Shown: positions 34,330 through 46,600 of the stretch, piece after piece
Layout: every line of letters begins with the position of its first letter
Position numbering within the stretch: position 1 is the first letter of the stretch
From: Kingdonia uniflora
Lineage: Eukaryota; Streptophyta; Magnoliopsida; Ranunculales; Circaeasteraceae
Length of the DNA stretch: 64,000 bases
Direction: 5' to 3'
Assembly: GCA_014058105.1 (NCBI GenBank)
Contig: JACGCM010001511.1
Span: forward strand, 1,860,001-1,924,000
Made by a program: the position numbers and the translations under genes
The notes under the pieces: model-generated
Database searches by the model: none
What the model saw: the letters and a program-made list of their open reading frames with translations, nothing else
Told to the model about the DNA's origin: nothing

Positions 34330-34770
34330 CATCTAAGGGGATTTAACTTCGGATTGTTCTTCTTCATTGTTTAGAAGTTTTTCATGCTTTATTTCACTCC
34401 ACGTAGTTGACAACTGAGTTATTTGAGTCTCTAATCTAGAAATAGATTGGGTCGTTGAAGTTTGATTCACCAATGTCTGTTGTTGGAATTGCATCATTTG
34501 TTGCTGAAATTATAATACTTGTTTTTGACTTTCCATTGATTGTTGCATGAAGAGAGCAAGGATATCAACCAAAGATGTTTTGGGTGGAGCGGGTGGGAAC
34601 TGATTGAATGAGTAAACGGACTAATGGGCCTGCATATATGAATGAGATTAGAAAGGTTCCATGTATTGAGATTTTTGGTGATCCCATGATTGAAAATGAT
34701 TATGAGGTTGTTCCAGGATGTCGAATTGTGAGCTGTATGGATTCCAATATTCTTGCATGTATGACATTTT
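34330..34770 (-). pseudogene. N1 gag-like remnant
   Basis: Minus-strand reading from an ATG at about 34767 gives MSYMQEYWNPYSSQFDIL, then after stops PPAPPKTSLVDILALFMQQS, a Q-rich stretch (QQQMMQFQQQ) and SRLETQITQLSTTWSEI. The Q-rich helix and the QITQL motif resemble the C-terminal Gag of A1 (MSQIETSIAQL). Two stops. Confidence 0.55.
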
Positions 34771-34849
34771 AAAATAAAAGCAACACCCAATGCAATAAAT
34801 AACCAATCAAGCCTAAACTTTAGCACATCAACATTTTTTAGAAGTAATA

Positions 34850-36237
34850 ATTAGGTCTCCCCTATATTCTTCTATGTTCAAAATGGGTAGGATGGCAAAA
34901 GGCTTTGGTTCCTATACTCCTCTACGTCACTATGCTAGTACCAGCTTAAAGTAGATGTTCAGTACTCACGCCCGGGCGAGTCGCCTTATCGTGCGTCAGC
35001 ACTCAGAACGGTGACGTCGCAAGCCTACAACCAGTATTTCACGGTGCTAGACAGGGACCGTATCCTATGAACCCGTGTTTATACCCCGGTTTGGTACTCC
35101 TATCCGTTGGGTGATGAAATCCCGCAGGAATCTTACTACTCTTTTTTATTAACAGTTATTTTGAGGTCCGGGACGTTCAATTTTCGTGTGATACGAAGTT
35201 CTTCGTATCCTTGATGGGTGGTCCCACTTGTTGGAGAGCCTTTTGAGAGATAAAATCCCGCAAGTCTCTAGCAGTTTTTACCTTTACTAATGTTGGAATG
35301 AAAAATAATATTAAATACAGCAATAGGTCAATCCAGCCACAGCAATTTTTTTATTAGAACAGTGTGTATTTGCACAGTCCATACGACTTTATGATCCTAG
35401 TGCCGGGGCAGAGCGGAGAAGAACCCCTTCTAGATGTCAAGTTTTGGGAAGTACCAACCTACGGGAAGTGTTTCCTGGTGTAGCTGTGGCCGTCCCTTCA
35501 CTTAGGGGGCGAAAGAAGGAAGTGCCCCTTCACTTGGGGGCACAAGAATGATGGATTTGATGATGCTTTCAGCTTTACGTATTGCCCGTCTCGTTTCCAA
35601 CTTTGTGACTATCCTGTAAAACAAGAGAAAAAAGATTAGTGAAGTTGCGACAATAATATTAATTCAATTTCTCAGTTTATTGTAGTGAACGATGTCTTGA
35701 TTTTTAAATGGGTATACCTTTCAACTCGGTTGAGAGAGAATATTCAATAATATCAATTTAGAAAGATAATTCAGAAAGGAAAAATCTTCAAGAAGGAAGT
35801 TTTCTATAATTTAGCTTCCTTAATACTCAAAATAGATGATGAATGTACAGCGGCGTCCTGAAGGGAGACTATTTTTGTATTATTTTTAAAAAAAGCTGTA
35901 ACTCACAAAAGACAAGACAGAAAAATATGATTTATAGCAATTCGGAAAGGGTTTTGAATTATCAAAAACTTTTGTAGCAAATGTTTTCCCCAACTATGAA
36001 GTATAAATGATCAAAAATGGTGAAACATTCAGGGACAGACTTCAAAGCTAATCTAGCGCCAAAAACTCAAAAAAAAATTATTTTTTCTTTTAAAAACTAA
36101 ACTAGAGAAACGATAATAATAGAAATACTATTTTCTATTACCGGTCACTATAATACAACTTACTATTAAAAAAATAAAAATAACATAAAAGAAGGAAAAA
36201 TTGGCTTAGAATAGCATCTCAATAAAGCGCACTTTAG
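34850..36237 (-). other. N1 leader (5' untranslated region)
   Basis: About 1.4 kb with no sound ORF between the gag-like remnant and the primer site. Two copies of a GATRAAATCCCGCA motif (about 35112 and 35249), also present in A1's leader. Confidence 0.6.
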
Positions 36238-36255
36238 TCCCCGGCAACGGCGCCA
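36238..36255 (-). promoter_or_regulatory. N1 primer-binding site
   Basis: Minus strand TGGCGCCGTTGCCGGGGA, the canonical tRNA-Asp-type site of Athila elements, apparently without change. Confidence 0.9.
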
Positions 36256-36261
36256 AAAACA

Positions 36262-37371
36262 TGATCGATTATAAACCGACGTCTTAAAAGACCTGCAAAC
36301 GCACGGTGTACCGTTGAGTATAAATGAAATCGAGGTCGTATCCCAAGAGACTTGTGGTGCAAATTATACTTTAAGCTACTAGTTTTATCCAATAACAACG
36401 AGTTTGTATAGGTTTTGAAATAAAAAAAAGAACGAAACAAATTACAAGATAAATTGGAGTAGAAACCAAGGTATCGATTCCACTCCACCCTTTATAACCG
36501 TTAAATATCATAAATAATTAAAGTAAATTACGAGTTCCCGTATCGCATATTCTTGGTCGGGCATATGCAATACATCAAAAGATACAAGAGATTTAGTAAT
36601 TGGGAGCTACCCATAAACCAACTTATTCAACCATGGTCCGGTTGATAAGCATGGATTATGTTCTCTTCTCCATGTTCCTAACCTATCTTGTTATGGTCAA
36701 ACAAGATGGTTACTTATATTCCTTATTCCTCCTAATCCAAGCTATGGTCAAGCCTAGGATGAAGGAATACAAAAATGTAATATTCTGGGATAAAGAGAAA
36801 GTAATTACTCTAACTAAGCTACACAATCTATACTAAGGCTACATTGGGTGGAGCTTCCTCTAGCCTTGGCTAAGAAGATTAGCTACTCATCCCTTTGATC
36901 ATTACCATACTACTATTACTACGAAAAAAGTAAAAGGCAAGAAAAAGAAAAAGAAAAAGCTTTATTGCTATGAACTTTAATTTACACTCTCCAATATGAT
37001 CTCTCATTGGTAGGATTCCCTTCCTATTTATAGAGTATAAGAAAGGTTACTAAAAATCACCATTAATATAAAATCCCCTAAACAATGCCTAAAATCATGC
37101 ATTACAATTTATAGGAATAATATATATATATCTAATTCTCTTCAATGGGCTTCCATGCATGGGCCTTTGGTTGACAACTTCAAATGAGAATCATTGTTGG
37201 AGTGTATCACCCTTGTTCTTCGTTAAAAATCAGAAAATTGTACGACTTGTTTATCATGTGACCGATTTCTGTAAATACAAACAAAAGCACTATTAGTGTC
37301 ACATTTATTTAATAAATGACTAGGTAGATATAAATTTAGGAGTTGTTCACGTAAATATTATGTGTCTATCA
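36262..37371 (-). repeat. N1 5' LTR (1110 bp)
   Basis: Same ends as the other LTR (TGATCGATT...GTCTATCA) and adjacent to the primer site. It differs from 30411-31518 by many substitutions and a few short indels. Confidence 0.93.
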
Positions 37372-37952
37372 GAAATGGACAGGCGGTGATCACAATCAAG
37401 ATCATCGTAGATGGCCTCAAAAAGCGTCATATGTTACAGAAGAAGGGCAACTAGATACGTGAATTGCCTCAAGTCTTATGGGCTTATCGAACTACGCCCC
37501 GAAAGTAAACACAGTGCTCTCCTTTTCTGCTTGCCTTTGGAATTGAATCAGTCATCCCAACGAAGTGCCACCATCCTGTGAGAGACCACGAGCTCACAGA
37601 TGATGAAAATGAGTTCGAATTGGCTTGCAACCTCAATTGGATCGATGAGACACGAGATCGAGTTATCGCAAATCTTGGTCGATATCATCAAACACTGGCA
37701 AATTCATACAACAAACGAGCTTGCACTCGGGAGTTTGCTATCAACGACTGGGTCCTTAAAAAAATCCCAGATAACAAAAAAGATCTACATGCTAGGAAAC
37801 TAGCAGAAAACTGGGAAGGTTCTTTCATGGTCATAGGTCGAACTGGCCAAATCCAAATCAAAAAACTGGGTTCATACTATCTCATAACGGAAGCTGGTAG
37901 CAAAATTCCAAATCCATGGAATACAAGAAGATTGATGTTATATCGACGCTGA
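37372..37952 (+). pseudogene. T2 integrase, C-terminal part
   Basis: Begins GNGQAVITI, where the family has GNGQAE(I/V)TN, so the catalytic Glu has become Val. The C-terminal open stretch (37578-37952) reads ELTDDENEFELACNLNWIDE, ANLGRYHQTLANSYNKRA, NWEGSFMVIGRTG and ends at a stop at 37950. T1's counterpart is 3124-2753. Confidence 0.85.
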
Positions 37953-38119
37953 ACAACTCCTCTGTCTCTCAACAGCATTCAATCCACCTAGAGATTTCAC
38001 CTCTAATGTATGCACAAACTCTTTTCAATCAATGAAATCTTTTTTTTATCATAAGAATCCCTGTTATACAATTCCACTTCATCTCCATCCAAGGGTAAAA
38101 GCACAGTTTATCCTAGCTC

Positions 38120-38930
38120 GATCCCTAAAGGTAAACCGCATTCAACATTGGTAATGGCATAGATAATACTAGCCTAACTCCTGAGGATACTCATAAATCC
38201 AAAGGCGGGGGCCATAACGAATCTCTTAGCCTGAAGATAATAAGCCTAAAGTACGGGTGAGGAAAAAACTTGCTCGCTGCCGCTAAGCTCCAATATCCAA
38301 CATTCGTAATGGCATAGATAATACTAGCCTAACTCCTGAGGATACTCATACATCCAAAGGTGGGGGCCATAATGAACCTCTTAGCCTGAAAATAATAAGC
38401 CTAAAGCACGGGTGAGGAAAAAACTTGCTCGCTGCCGCTAAGCTCCAACATCCAACATTGGTAATTGCATAGATAATACTAGCCTAACTCCTAAGGATAC
38501 TCATACATCCAAAGGCGGGGGCCATAACAAACCTCTTAGCCTGAAGATAACAAGTCTAAAACATGAGTGAGGAAAAAACTTACTCGCTGCCGCTAAGCTC
38601 CAACATCCAACATTGGTAATGGCATAGATAATACTAGCCTAACTCTTGAGGATACTCATACATCCAAAGGCGGGGGCCATAACGATCCTCTTAGCCTGAA
38701 GATAACAAGCCTAAAGCACGATTGAGGAAAAAACTTGCTCGCTGCCGCTAAGCTCCAATATTCAATATGGCATCAAGGCATAAATAATACTAGCCGAACC
38801 CTTGAGGACTAAGAAGCCTCTGGGGCCAGGGCCATAAAGAGACGTCGCTCACTGCCGATAAGCCCAGCTCTCCAATATGGTATCAAAGCATAGATAATTC
38901 TAGCCGAACCCCTGAAGAAACACAGATCCG
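38120..38930. repeat. ~155-bp tandem repeat array in T2 3' region
   Basis: Four fairly regular copies (starts near 38141, 38299, 38455 and 38611) followed by degenerate ones. The monomer includes AACATTGGTAATGGCATAG, ATAATACTAGCCTAACTCCT, GGCGGGGGCCATAA and TTGCTCGCTGCCGCTAAGCT. It is unrelated to T1's array although it occupies the same place in the element. Confidence 0.9.
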
Positions 38931-39241
38931 AGGCGGAGGCAATAAAGAACCTCTTAGCCTGCGGTGACCACCTAAAGTACGAGCAAAGATAATACTAGCT
39001 CGCTACTACTAAGCCTCCTTGAAGTCTAAGGGTTGAAGCACAGATAATACTTACTTCTACACCCACGGACTTCTTTTAATTCAATGGGTCAAACCAGAGA
39101 ATAATATCTACTGCAGGTGTGGAAATATTATTTTCTCGTATCAGCATTTCAAATTACAACACTCCTCTCAAAGTCCTACATCGAGCTCTGAAGCATCAAC
39201 ATCCGCTACATACAAAAGGTACTCGCTATCAGAATTCAAAT

Positions 39242-42200
39242 TTATTTCTTTTTTCTGCTGGATTTTCTTGATGGGAGAGCAGTCGACCTTCCACCCACAA
39301 CAGGAGTAGGTGAGACTGCAATCGAGCTTCCCCCTATTTCAGTCTTGGATGCCATATATACTAGAGCTCGTTCAGCAACAATTTCTCTCCCTCGAGCTAT
39401 CCGTTCAGCCGTCATGGTCCCAATACCACGATCCATAACCCCAATTGGATCTATGCTCGAGATATCAAGTTTAAATACACAAGTCCTCCCAGAGAAGCAA
39501 TCTTGCATCAAATCTCTCTCAACCTGCAAGAATTTTATTTCCTCGACAAAAAATGTGGCCAATGCGCTTAATTTCCGTTGATACAAAGCTTCACCATCAC
39601 ATTTTTCTTGTTCGTGAACTACTAGATCCTTAAAGGTTTGGTGAGTAACAGCAGCGCGCTTGTTATCCTTCAAACGACGAGCTTTCGATTCAGCTAGTTC
39701 AATCATCTGCTTTGTAAGATCTATCGACTTCTGCCGAGAGTTTGTGAGATCGATACCCATATTCTCCACTAACTCTTCTTTTCGACGAAGAAATTCCTTC
39801 ATCTCTCGACTCCCTTCACCAGAAGCAATTTCACCATCCCTTTTATCTAATTAAAATTTATGATCTTTCTGATACTTATTTCACGTACACATAATTCCCG
39901 CTTCGATTTGGAAATTGGAGCACAGAGTTGATTAATTCTTTCATTCATCTCTTTATCACGTTGTATAGCCCTCCTCACGTTTCTGCGAGTATGGGCCAAC
40001 TCATCCACCAAACTTTTGTTCTTGGCTTGAGCCTCTGATAAATCTGTACTGCTCTGAGCCTCTCTCCCTTTTAAACGACGTAAATCAGGCTCCAAGCGAT
40101 CTAACCAGGCAATAAAACTATTACGTATTTGTGCAGAATTATGCAATTTGCGATCTTTTCCCACAATACTACTGTTCAATTTTTCAAAATCGGCCTCAGA
40201 CACAGCTAAGTTAGTTCATGCAGTATCCAGGTCGATCTCTCTCTTCAATAACTGCTCGTTCAGAGCACGAATGTTATATTTCATATCAGATATCTCTTCA
40301 TTCAATGCTCTAATACGGTATTCAGCTAACTCAGCCTCGTACTGAGAACCTGACGCAGCCTTTAACTTTAACTCAACAAGTTTGCTGGTAAGTTGGCTCC
40401 AAGCCAAATCCCTGCTCAAAATTGTTGCAGTCTTACCCTCGATTTGTCTCATAACTTCTTCGAGCTTTAAAGAAAGCTTCACATTCTTATCCAATCGATC
40501 TTCATATTGGGAAATCAAAGCCTCATATTCTTCTTCATACTCAGCATTATACAAAAGAGTTTGTTCTTCTCTCTCTCTAACAACGTCTAGCTCCTTCTGC
40601 ATAACAGTTAGCAGGGACTCACAACATCAGTACCTAATGGGGAAAAAGATCGACAGAAGCATACTGACAAACTTGCAGTACAGACACCTGCAAGCTTGAG
40701 ATAGCCAATTCCTCTTTGGCCTACCGACCATAACAAGTTTTTGTCGCAAGACAGAGTTTACATTCACAAACATCCTAAACTAGAATAAACATACAAGGTA
40801 CATATCCTTTCTTCTATTAAATTCTTGTTCATCTAGTTATTAATTTATCTGAATTATCTAACCTGCAATTCGGCAGAGGATTTTTTCTCCTCTTCAAGCA
40901 GGCCCTCTAAGTCCATAACTCTGAGGCGCGAGCTTTCTATCTCCTACAATACGGAATTTCATAAGCAAAATGTTGTTGTTGGCATCATACAGCAATAAAA
41001 TATTACAAAGCTCGAGTTCATGTTTCCCAACCAATGTTACATTACACGATCATCCTACCTGATCAATAGTTTCTTGATTATCGGCAGCGGTCTTTTCAGG
41101 AACATTCAGACCATCCACAATTTCCTCAACCTCCGGTTTATCCATAATTTCCATCTCCTCATACTTCCCTTCGCTAAATGCTAAAATCTCCGCTTTGTAT
41201 ACCTCAGCTAGTAGAGCTTCCCTACAAGGTTGTTCTGAGAAGTAGTAGACGCGGTAACCAATCGCTCTGCTTCAGCTATACTTTCGGCCCTAACTTCCTT
41301 CAGCTTTAGGGCAGCAGCTTCCCTTTCTTTCTCCAGCTCCAACTGAAAAGCTTCCTTCTCCCGAGTTAGGTTCCCTTCAAACTTTCTTTTCTCTCCCTCG
41401 AGCTGGGAGATCCTCTTTTCCAGCTCAATCGACCTATCCTGGAGACCAAGCTGAACCCCGCTCAGAGCACGAGCAAACTGGAAAAATAAATAAGTCAGCT
41501 CGAGTAACAAAACGGCTCGACAAAACCAACTATTTACTAACCTTCTTAAACTTAACATCCACAATAGCAATCATCTTCTCTCGAGCATTAGCTCGACATT
41601 GTTCCTCCAGGAGACCGGCTTCAACCTCAAAACGCAGCCTCAAGTCCGCCCCCTCAGCGATCTTATCACTTTCCTCTAACACCACCTATGACTTTGTGGG
41701 AGAAGTTACCTTCCTCCTCTTACTACTATCGTCCACACTGTCCGACGTAACAGAACGAGAAGCAGCCCCCTTTTTTACGGCCTTCCTCCTCGTAAGGTTC
41801 CGTACAACAGTGTTGGAGACAGTGGCCATGTCCACTGGCCCATCTGCATTTCATGTAGCCACACAACCTTCAAAGGAGTATTAAGTTCAGGAGTTAACAA
41901 TTTCTCTTCCATAGTGCCTGGAGTTTTCCCAACCATTCTCCTCTTTGCTTGAGATCTCCTGACCTTGTCGTCCTTACTAGCTACATTTTTTAACCTACTT
42001 ATCTCTAACTCTTTGGGAACAGCTTTGAGCTCAGTGCCTTCCCTGGCAATGGCATCTATAAAGGATTCTTTCCTCGAAACTTTGTAGCTAATTTCTGCAT
42101 AGAAGGTCGACAACATAAGATACAAATCAATAAAAATATTGTTCAACATACAAATGATAGTTCAATTTTCAATGGTATACTTACCCTTTGTTATAGTTCT

Positions 42201-44255
42201 ATTATTAAGTTCTAGGGGTTCCTCATCAGACTGCTGAAGATATTCACCAGACACCCATAAAAGGTTGTCATTCCACACTCACCCTACTGAAGACAGGTCG
42301 AAGAAGCATGGTCTTGAAGAACTAGAAGAAAGATATGCACCATCAGTTGCTGTGACATATTTCACAGCGTAAAACTCTAGGAAATCCTTGGCAGTAATCC
42401 TCCTCTCACTACCAGATGCAGCCTATCTCTCATTAAGGGTTTCACATACAAGGATAACTTCCCAAAAATTACAATTCAACTGCATCGGGTAAGCCCCAAT
42501 CATATTCATAACACTCTTAGCCAAATTGCTCAAAGGCAGCATCAGCCTATAGTCAAACTGGGCTAAATAACAACATAAACCATCAGTTCAACTATCCTTC
42601 ACCACGCCTTGAACGTACTCCAAGGACACTTCGTCCCCCAAATGACTGCACTTCTTTTCTTTAGCAAAATCAGGCAGCAAATACAGGTAATCCCCTCCTT
42701 GAATGACACTACAAGTCCTAAAGAAATTACCCCTATATCCGATGGCGTACTCCCAGATCCCATATATACTACTTTTGGCCTTACAGAACTCCCTAAACTG
42801 ACTAGAACCTGTTGGGTACTCAACTCGATAACCCTTCAGACGAGGCCATTCTACCAATTCCGCTAAAGTGTCCTCCTCATCACCTACTCTAATGACGGGA
42901 GATAAATGCCCTACGAGGTCTACTTCATCAGCCATTGCACAACCGGAAGTCGAAACCATACTTATCTACAGTAAATGGTCTAATTTACAAAATACCGGTC
43001 CAACAAAACCTACAGATAGGTAGAGGCATATATATCAATTTTTATCTCACACTACTAGGTCACTTATACAATCACAAACTGTCTCAAAACAATTTATATA
43101 GCCCCACAATCATTATTCCCATTATTATTTTTATTTCATTTTTGTGTTTGGTAGGGACTACATCCTTATCCCGACACAATGAAAATTTTTATACAAAAAC
43201 TCTTGTAAACCCAAAGACAAACCTTCAACACCCGAGAAAGAGCCTACAGCGTTGGTCCGCACCAGTTTGCTCAATTTTTCCAACTTCTTCAAAACCTCCT
43301 TGATCTCAGCCTCCTCTCGTAGTTTGCAATTGGGACTCCTAGTCACTGCTTTTCTCTTATCCTTTCCTCCCTCGGCGATAATGGAATCGTCAGTTGAGAT
43401 CTCTTTCTCTCTAACCCTTCTCTTCTTTTTTTGGTTTTCTGTATTCTGAGAGGGAGGAGAGGGGGTACTTATGCTCTGTTCCCCGAACCGCTGGCGGTTT
43501 GGAGTTTTCCAGTAAGCTATCCTCGATTCTTGAACCGAGCCGCCTATTCGTCTGAACCTGTCAGACGTGTCGTACCGCTTCGGTGAAAACACATTCCCAT
43601 CATTACACCAAATATTATACTTTAGCATATCTCTCAGCCTCCTGGTCCCACTCTTTACACAATACCCCAAACTCATGATACTGAATTTTCTACTTTAAAA
43701 TTTCACGTACATTTGTTTGCCCTATTTATACACCTTGACTTTAATGTCAATATCAGTTAGCAGCACAAATTCAAAAATTCAGTTTCAACAACAATCCTAG
43801 TCATAGCCTATTTTCGTGAACAGATTTTTCTTCAAGTAAATTCGGGCAATTACATTTCAAAAATTCAAAAATACAACCGTCAATTACTCTAATCCCCAAG
43901 ATACTTGCATTAAGTAACCGGTGTGCCCAACAATACCACAAGCCTTCAGCCGTCCTGAGGCGCTATCCCTATCCTCATTGATGATTTCCTCCCTGGCCAT
44001 CATCTGGACAAACTTTTTACGATCTTCAACAGACTGCCAACAGGTACGCATGAACTTAGACTAGTAGATGCAGTTCATTTCCTCACCCCTTTCAAAATCA
44101 ATCCTACCCTCATAGTTCGCTCGGGTTTCGAGCAGAACCGCATCATAACCTTGCTGCCCAAAAATAGCTTCCCTTATTTCATCAATCTTGAATACTAAGC
44201 GCATGTCGCTCAACACACGCGCTTCAACAGCCCTCTGCGAACGAGTCTTCACCAT
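39242..44255 (-). pseudogene. T2 antisense gene: multi-exon, long coiled coil
   Basis: Minus-strand exons run from MVKTRSQRAVEARVLSDM (44255) through a domain at 42959-42190 (VEWPRLKGYRVEYP, GAYPMQLNCNFWEVIL, ITAKDFLEFYAVKY) to a long coiled coil (41570-39242) with a basic SRKKK end at 39242. Intron-like junctions with good consensus: donor AAAG|GTAAGTAT near 42183 and acceptor TCTATGCAG near 42095; donor GTTAGT near 41540 and acceptor TTTTTCCAG near 41480; donor CAG|GTAGGA near 41058 and acceptor ATTGTAG near 40947. The 42959-42190 part resembles the plant 'gypsy-type transposase 28' family (tentative). A few stops interrupt it. It is antisense to gag-pol and parallels T1's ORF. Confidence 0.65.
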
Positions 44256-44261
44256 TTTTTA

Positions 44262-45519
44262 TGAATAACCTTCTTAAAGAACAAGTCAAACTTTTATACT
44301 GTTCAGTTAATAGGACTTATTTTTCGATTGATTATACGCAACGTATTTCAGTTTCTATAGCCCACTCTTCCCGGGTTCGAGTTACTTACTATTATCTTTT
44401 CGTGCTTAATCGAGCTCTCCAAAGTTTATATTTCAAGCTTTATGTTTACATCTGTTAAGCTCGATTCATTTACGAGGTAGGATAAAGTATGTTATCCCAC
44501 CAACTATTTACTCTTATATTATGCACTGCTCGATGACATGTCAACTATTTCTGCCTTTCGCACGTAAGAAATAAACAAAATATTCTTTTATTACGCTCGA
44601 TTTTAATCTAACAAGTTGGTTACAGGACTACTCCTACAGCATTGCTTTACAATTGCAGAATCAAGCTTTTTGAAGCTCGATATTAGGAATACTTTCTCCA
44701 ACACGAGGACAGGTTTCTAGTTCTTTTCTCGTTGCCAAGATAATGCTGATATTCCAGAGAAACCTCAACCGCAGTTCAAAATTCCAAGACTGTAATAGGT
44801 CAAACACCTATTTCCCCTTAATTTCCCAGCAGGAAGAATTAAAAGAAAAGACGATGGAACCGAAGAAGCGATCCATCTTCCACCTCCACCACCGCCATCT
44901 CATCCTCCTTATCCCCACTGAACCGAAGTTCATGGAGATTGAAGAGGACTCCTCCCTTAGAAATCAGAACCTCATTAGAGATCAGGGATTTTGCATCGCA
45001 TACACCCCGGCCGCTAAATCGGACGCTACATAATACTCAAAAATATTTTAAGCAACACTCCTTCAACAAAATAACAAAGGGAGTCTCCCTACTCTGATAG
45101 CCACAAAACCATATCCGGAATCCCTCCATGATGAAAGAAAGCCGGGTATAATATACTTGACTCCTCATCTTAACCATGATGTTGCAAAGGTACGCTTCCA
45201 AAAAACTCATTTTTTTTTCTCACCCTACAAAATAGACATATTTGTTTTTCTCTACAGCGAAGATGTGTTGCAGGTTATTCGGCGATCAAATCTGACCACT
45301 ATTTATAGCGATACCGCATTTAATGCAAGTTATTTTCCCAAACAGTCATCCGCTCAGGAAAACTAACAGTCTGCCCATAACACTCACGCGTCATAATGAC
45401 AACACACTCTATAATACAGACGTTCCATTTTTCAAGCGTCGCTTACGTCATCACAGGGTCCGAGTTTTATGGTTTTTCTCAACTAAAGCCACACGTGACT
45501 TCAGTTGCAAGTGGGCGAT
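44262..45519. other. T2 region between antisense gene and 3' LTR
   Basis: No convincing gene; the ORFs of 65-101 residues here look random. If the antisense gene is transcribed, its promoter should lie here. No clear polypurine tract was seen; CAAGTGGGCGAT just before 45520 is a weak candidate. Confidence 0.5.
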
Positions 45520-46109
45520 TGTAAGAACTTATCCCTTGAGCTATGGACACTCGATCTCATCTATACCACGAGCTTTAGAAGACTCAATCTTATCCAGTAC
45601 CAGACTCACGCATAAACAAACACGTTAACAGTTACACATCGACCATGAACTCATGCAGAGCGTGGATCGTGCACAATAAATATAAACAGAACAAGTCAGC
45701 ATACACCTGTCTCCCACGAGCTAGCAGTTACACACTCAACTGCCCATGACTCCCACTTTCAAGAGAACGTATTCGAGTACGATGTTAAGCTGAGAGCAGG
45801 GTCTTTAAAAGGGTAGAGCTCCTAAGGAAACCGGGGTGGTAAACAGAGAATTCTATACATGCGATTATCTGATCTCTAGTTATTTTATCTTAGATTAACT
45901 CTTGTAATCCGATTTTCTCACTCTCTCAAGCAATAATACTACTTTTATAAAATCCTCCACTCGAGGTCGTGGTTTTTACCTATTCACAGGTTTTCCACGC
46001 TAAATCCCCTGTGTCAAGTGTTATCTCTTAATTAATTCTTGGCATAGTAGTTCTTGGTGTAAGGATCAATTTCAAGCTAGTTCGTGCTTTACGAAATTTG
46101 TTCCCTACA
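45520..46109 (+). repeat. T2 3' LTR (590 bp)
   Basis: TGTAAGAACT...TTCCCTACA, the same length as the 5' copy. The TATA box is changed here to TTTAAAAG (about 45804-45811). Differences from the 5' LTR are mostly transitions. Confidence 0.93.
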
Positions 46110-46114
46110 GTAAC

Positions 46115-46600
46115 CCCATCCATTTTTGTTCATCCATTTTCTGTACAGTTTTATGTACAAAGGCTGCTCATATTCATCCATTTTCTGTACAAATAAGACT
46201 ACAATTCTGTTAATCTATTTTAAGTTTTCAGACTATACCCATTAACTGCATAAATTTTATGTATCCATTTATTGAAAAATAGTCTATCTAGTGGGAATAG
46301 ACATTGTATCATTTCCTGTCATAACAGTGTAAAACATTTCCTATAAACAGTTTTATCATAATAGTATCCATTTTCTTTTTTAACCACAATGTATATACAT
46401 TCAAAATAGTGTATAAGCGAAATGTATAATAGTGCCATAAACAAGGGTAACAAGGTATAAGAAAAAATGTATAACATTGCCATAAACATTCATCTTATTA
46501 ATACTCAAAGTTGCAACCATACACATCCATTCATTGGTGTCATAAGCATCTTTTAAATGTTACAAAAATTCCATTATACTACTTTTACAATGTTGCTTTC
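46115..46600. other. MULE spacer between T2 and captured exons
   Basis: AT-rich, with TTCATCCATTTTCTGTA repeated at about 46129 and 46174 and again at 24624 beyond T2. No ORF. Confidence 0.5.

Larger units (their letters stand above)
30411..37371 (-). mobile_element. N1: pol-less Athila-related LTR element
   Basis: Two LTRs of 1108 and 1110 bp in minus orientation, with an intact primer-binding site and polypurine tract. Target duplication GAAAC (30406-30410) / GAAAT (37372-37376), one mismatch. It splits T2's integrase between PYYPQG and NGQA. The internal ~4.7 kb has no protease, RT or integrase, only decayed gag-like and acidic ORFs, so it must have used enzymes from another element. The 3' block is shared with A1, naming the probable partner family. 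Confidence 0.9.
24655..46109 (+). mobile_element. T2: Tat-lineage Ty3/gypsy element, LTR to LTR
   Basis: Complete from LTR to LTR (590 bp each) with a perfect 5-bp target duplication GTAAC (24650-24654 and 46110-46114). Order: 5' LTR, primer site, gag, protease, RT, RNase H, second RNase H, integrase (split by N1), tandem array, antisense coiled-coil gene, 3' LTR. About 14.5 kb without N1. The two LTRs have visibly diverged, so the insertion is not recent. It sits inside the MULE 3' to the transposase gene. Confidence 0.95.

Noticed and set aside
44743..45628. ORFs of 96-101 residues between the T2 antisense gene and 3' LTR
   Set aside because: No recognisable motifs, no coding-like composition, and the last one runs into the LTR.
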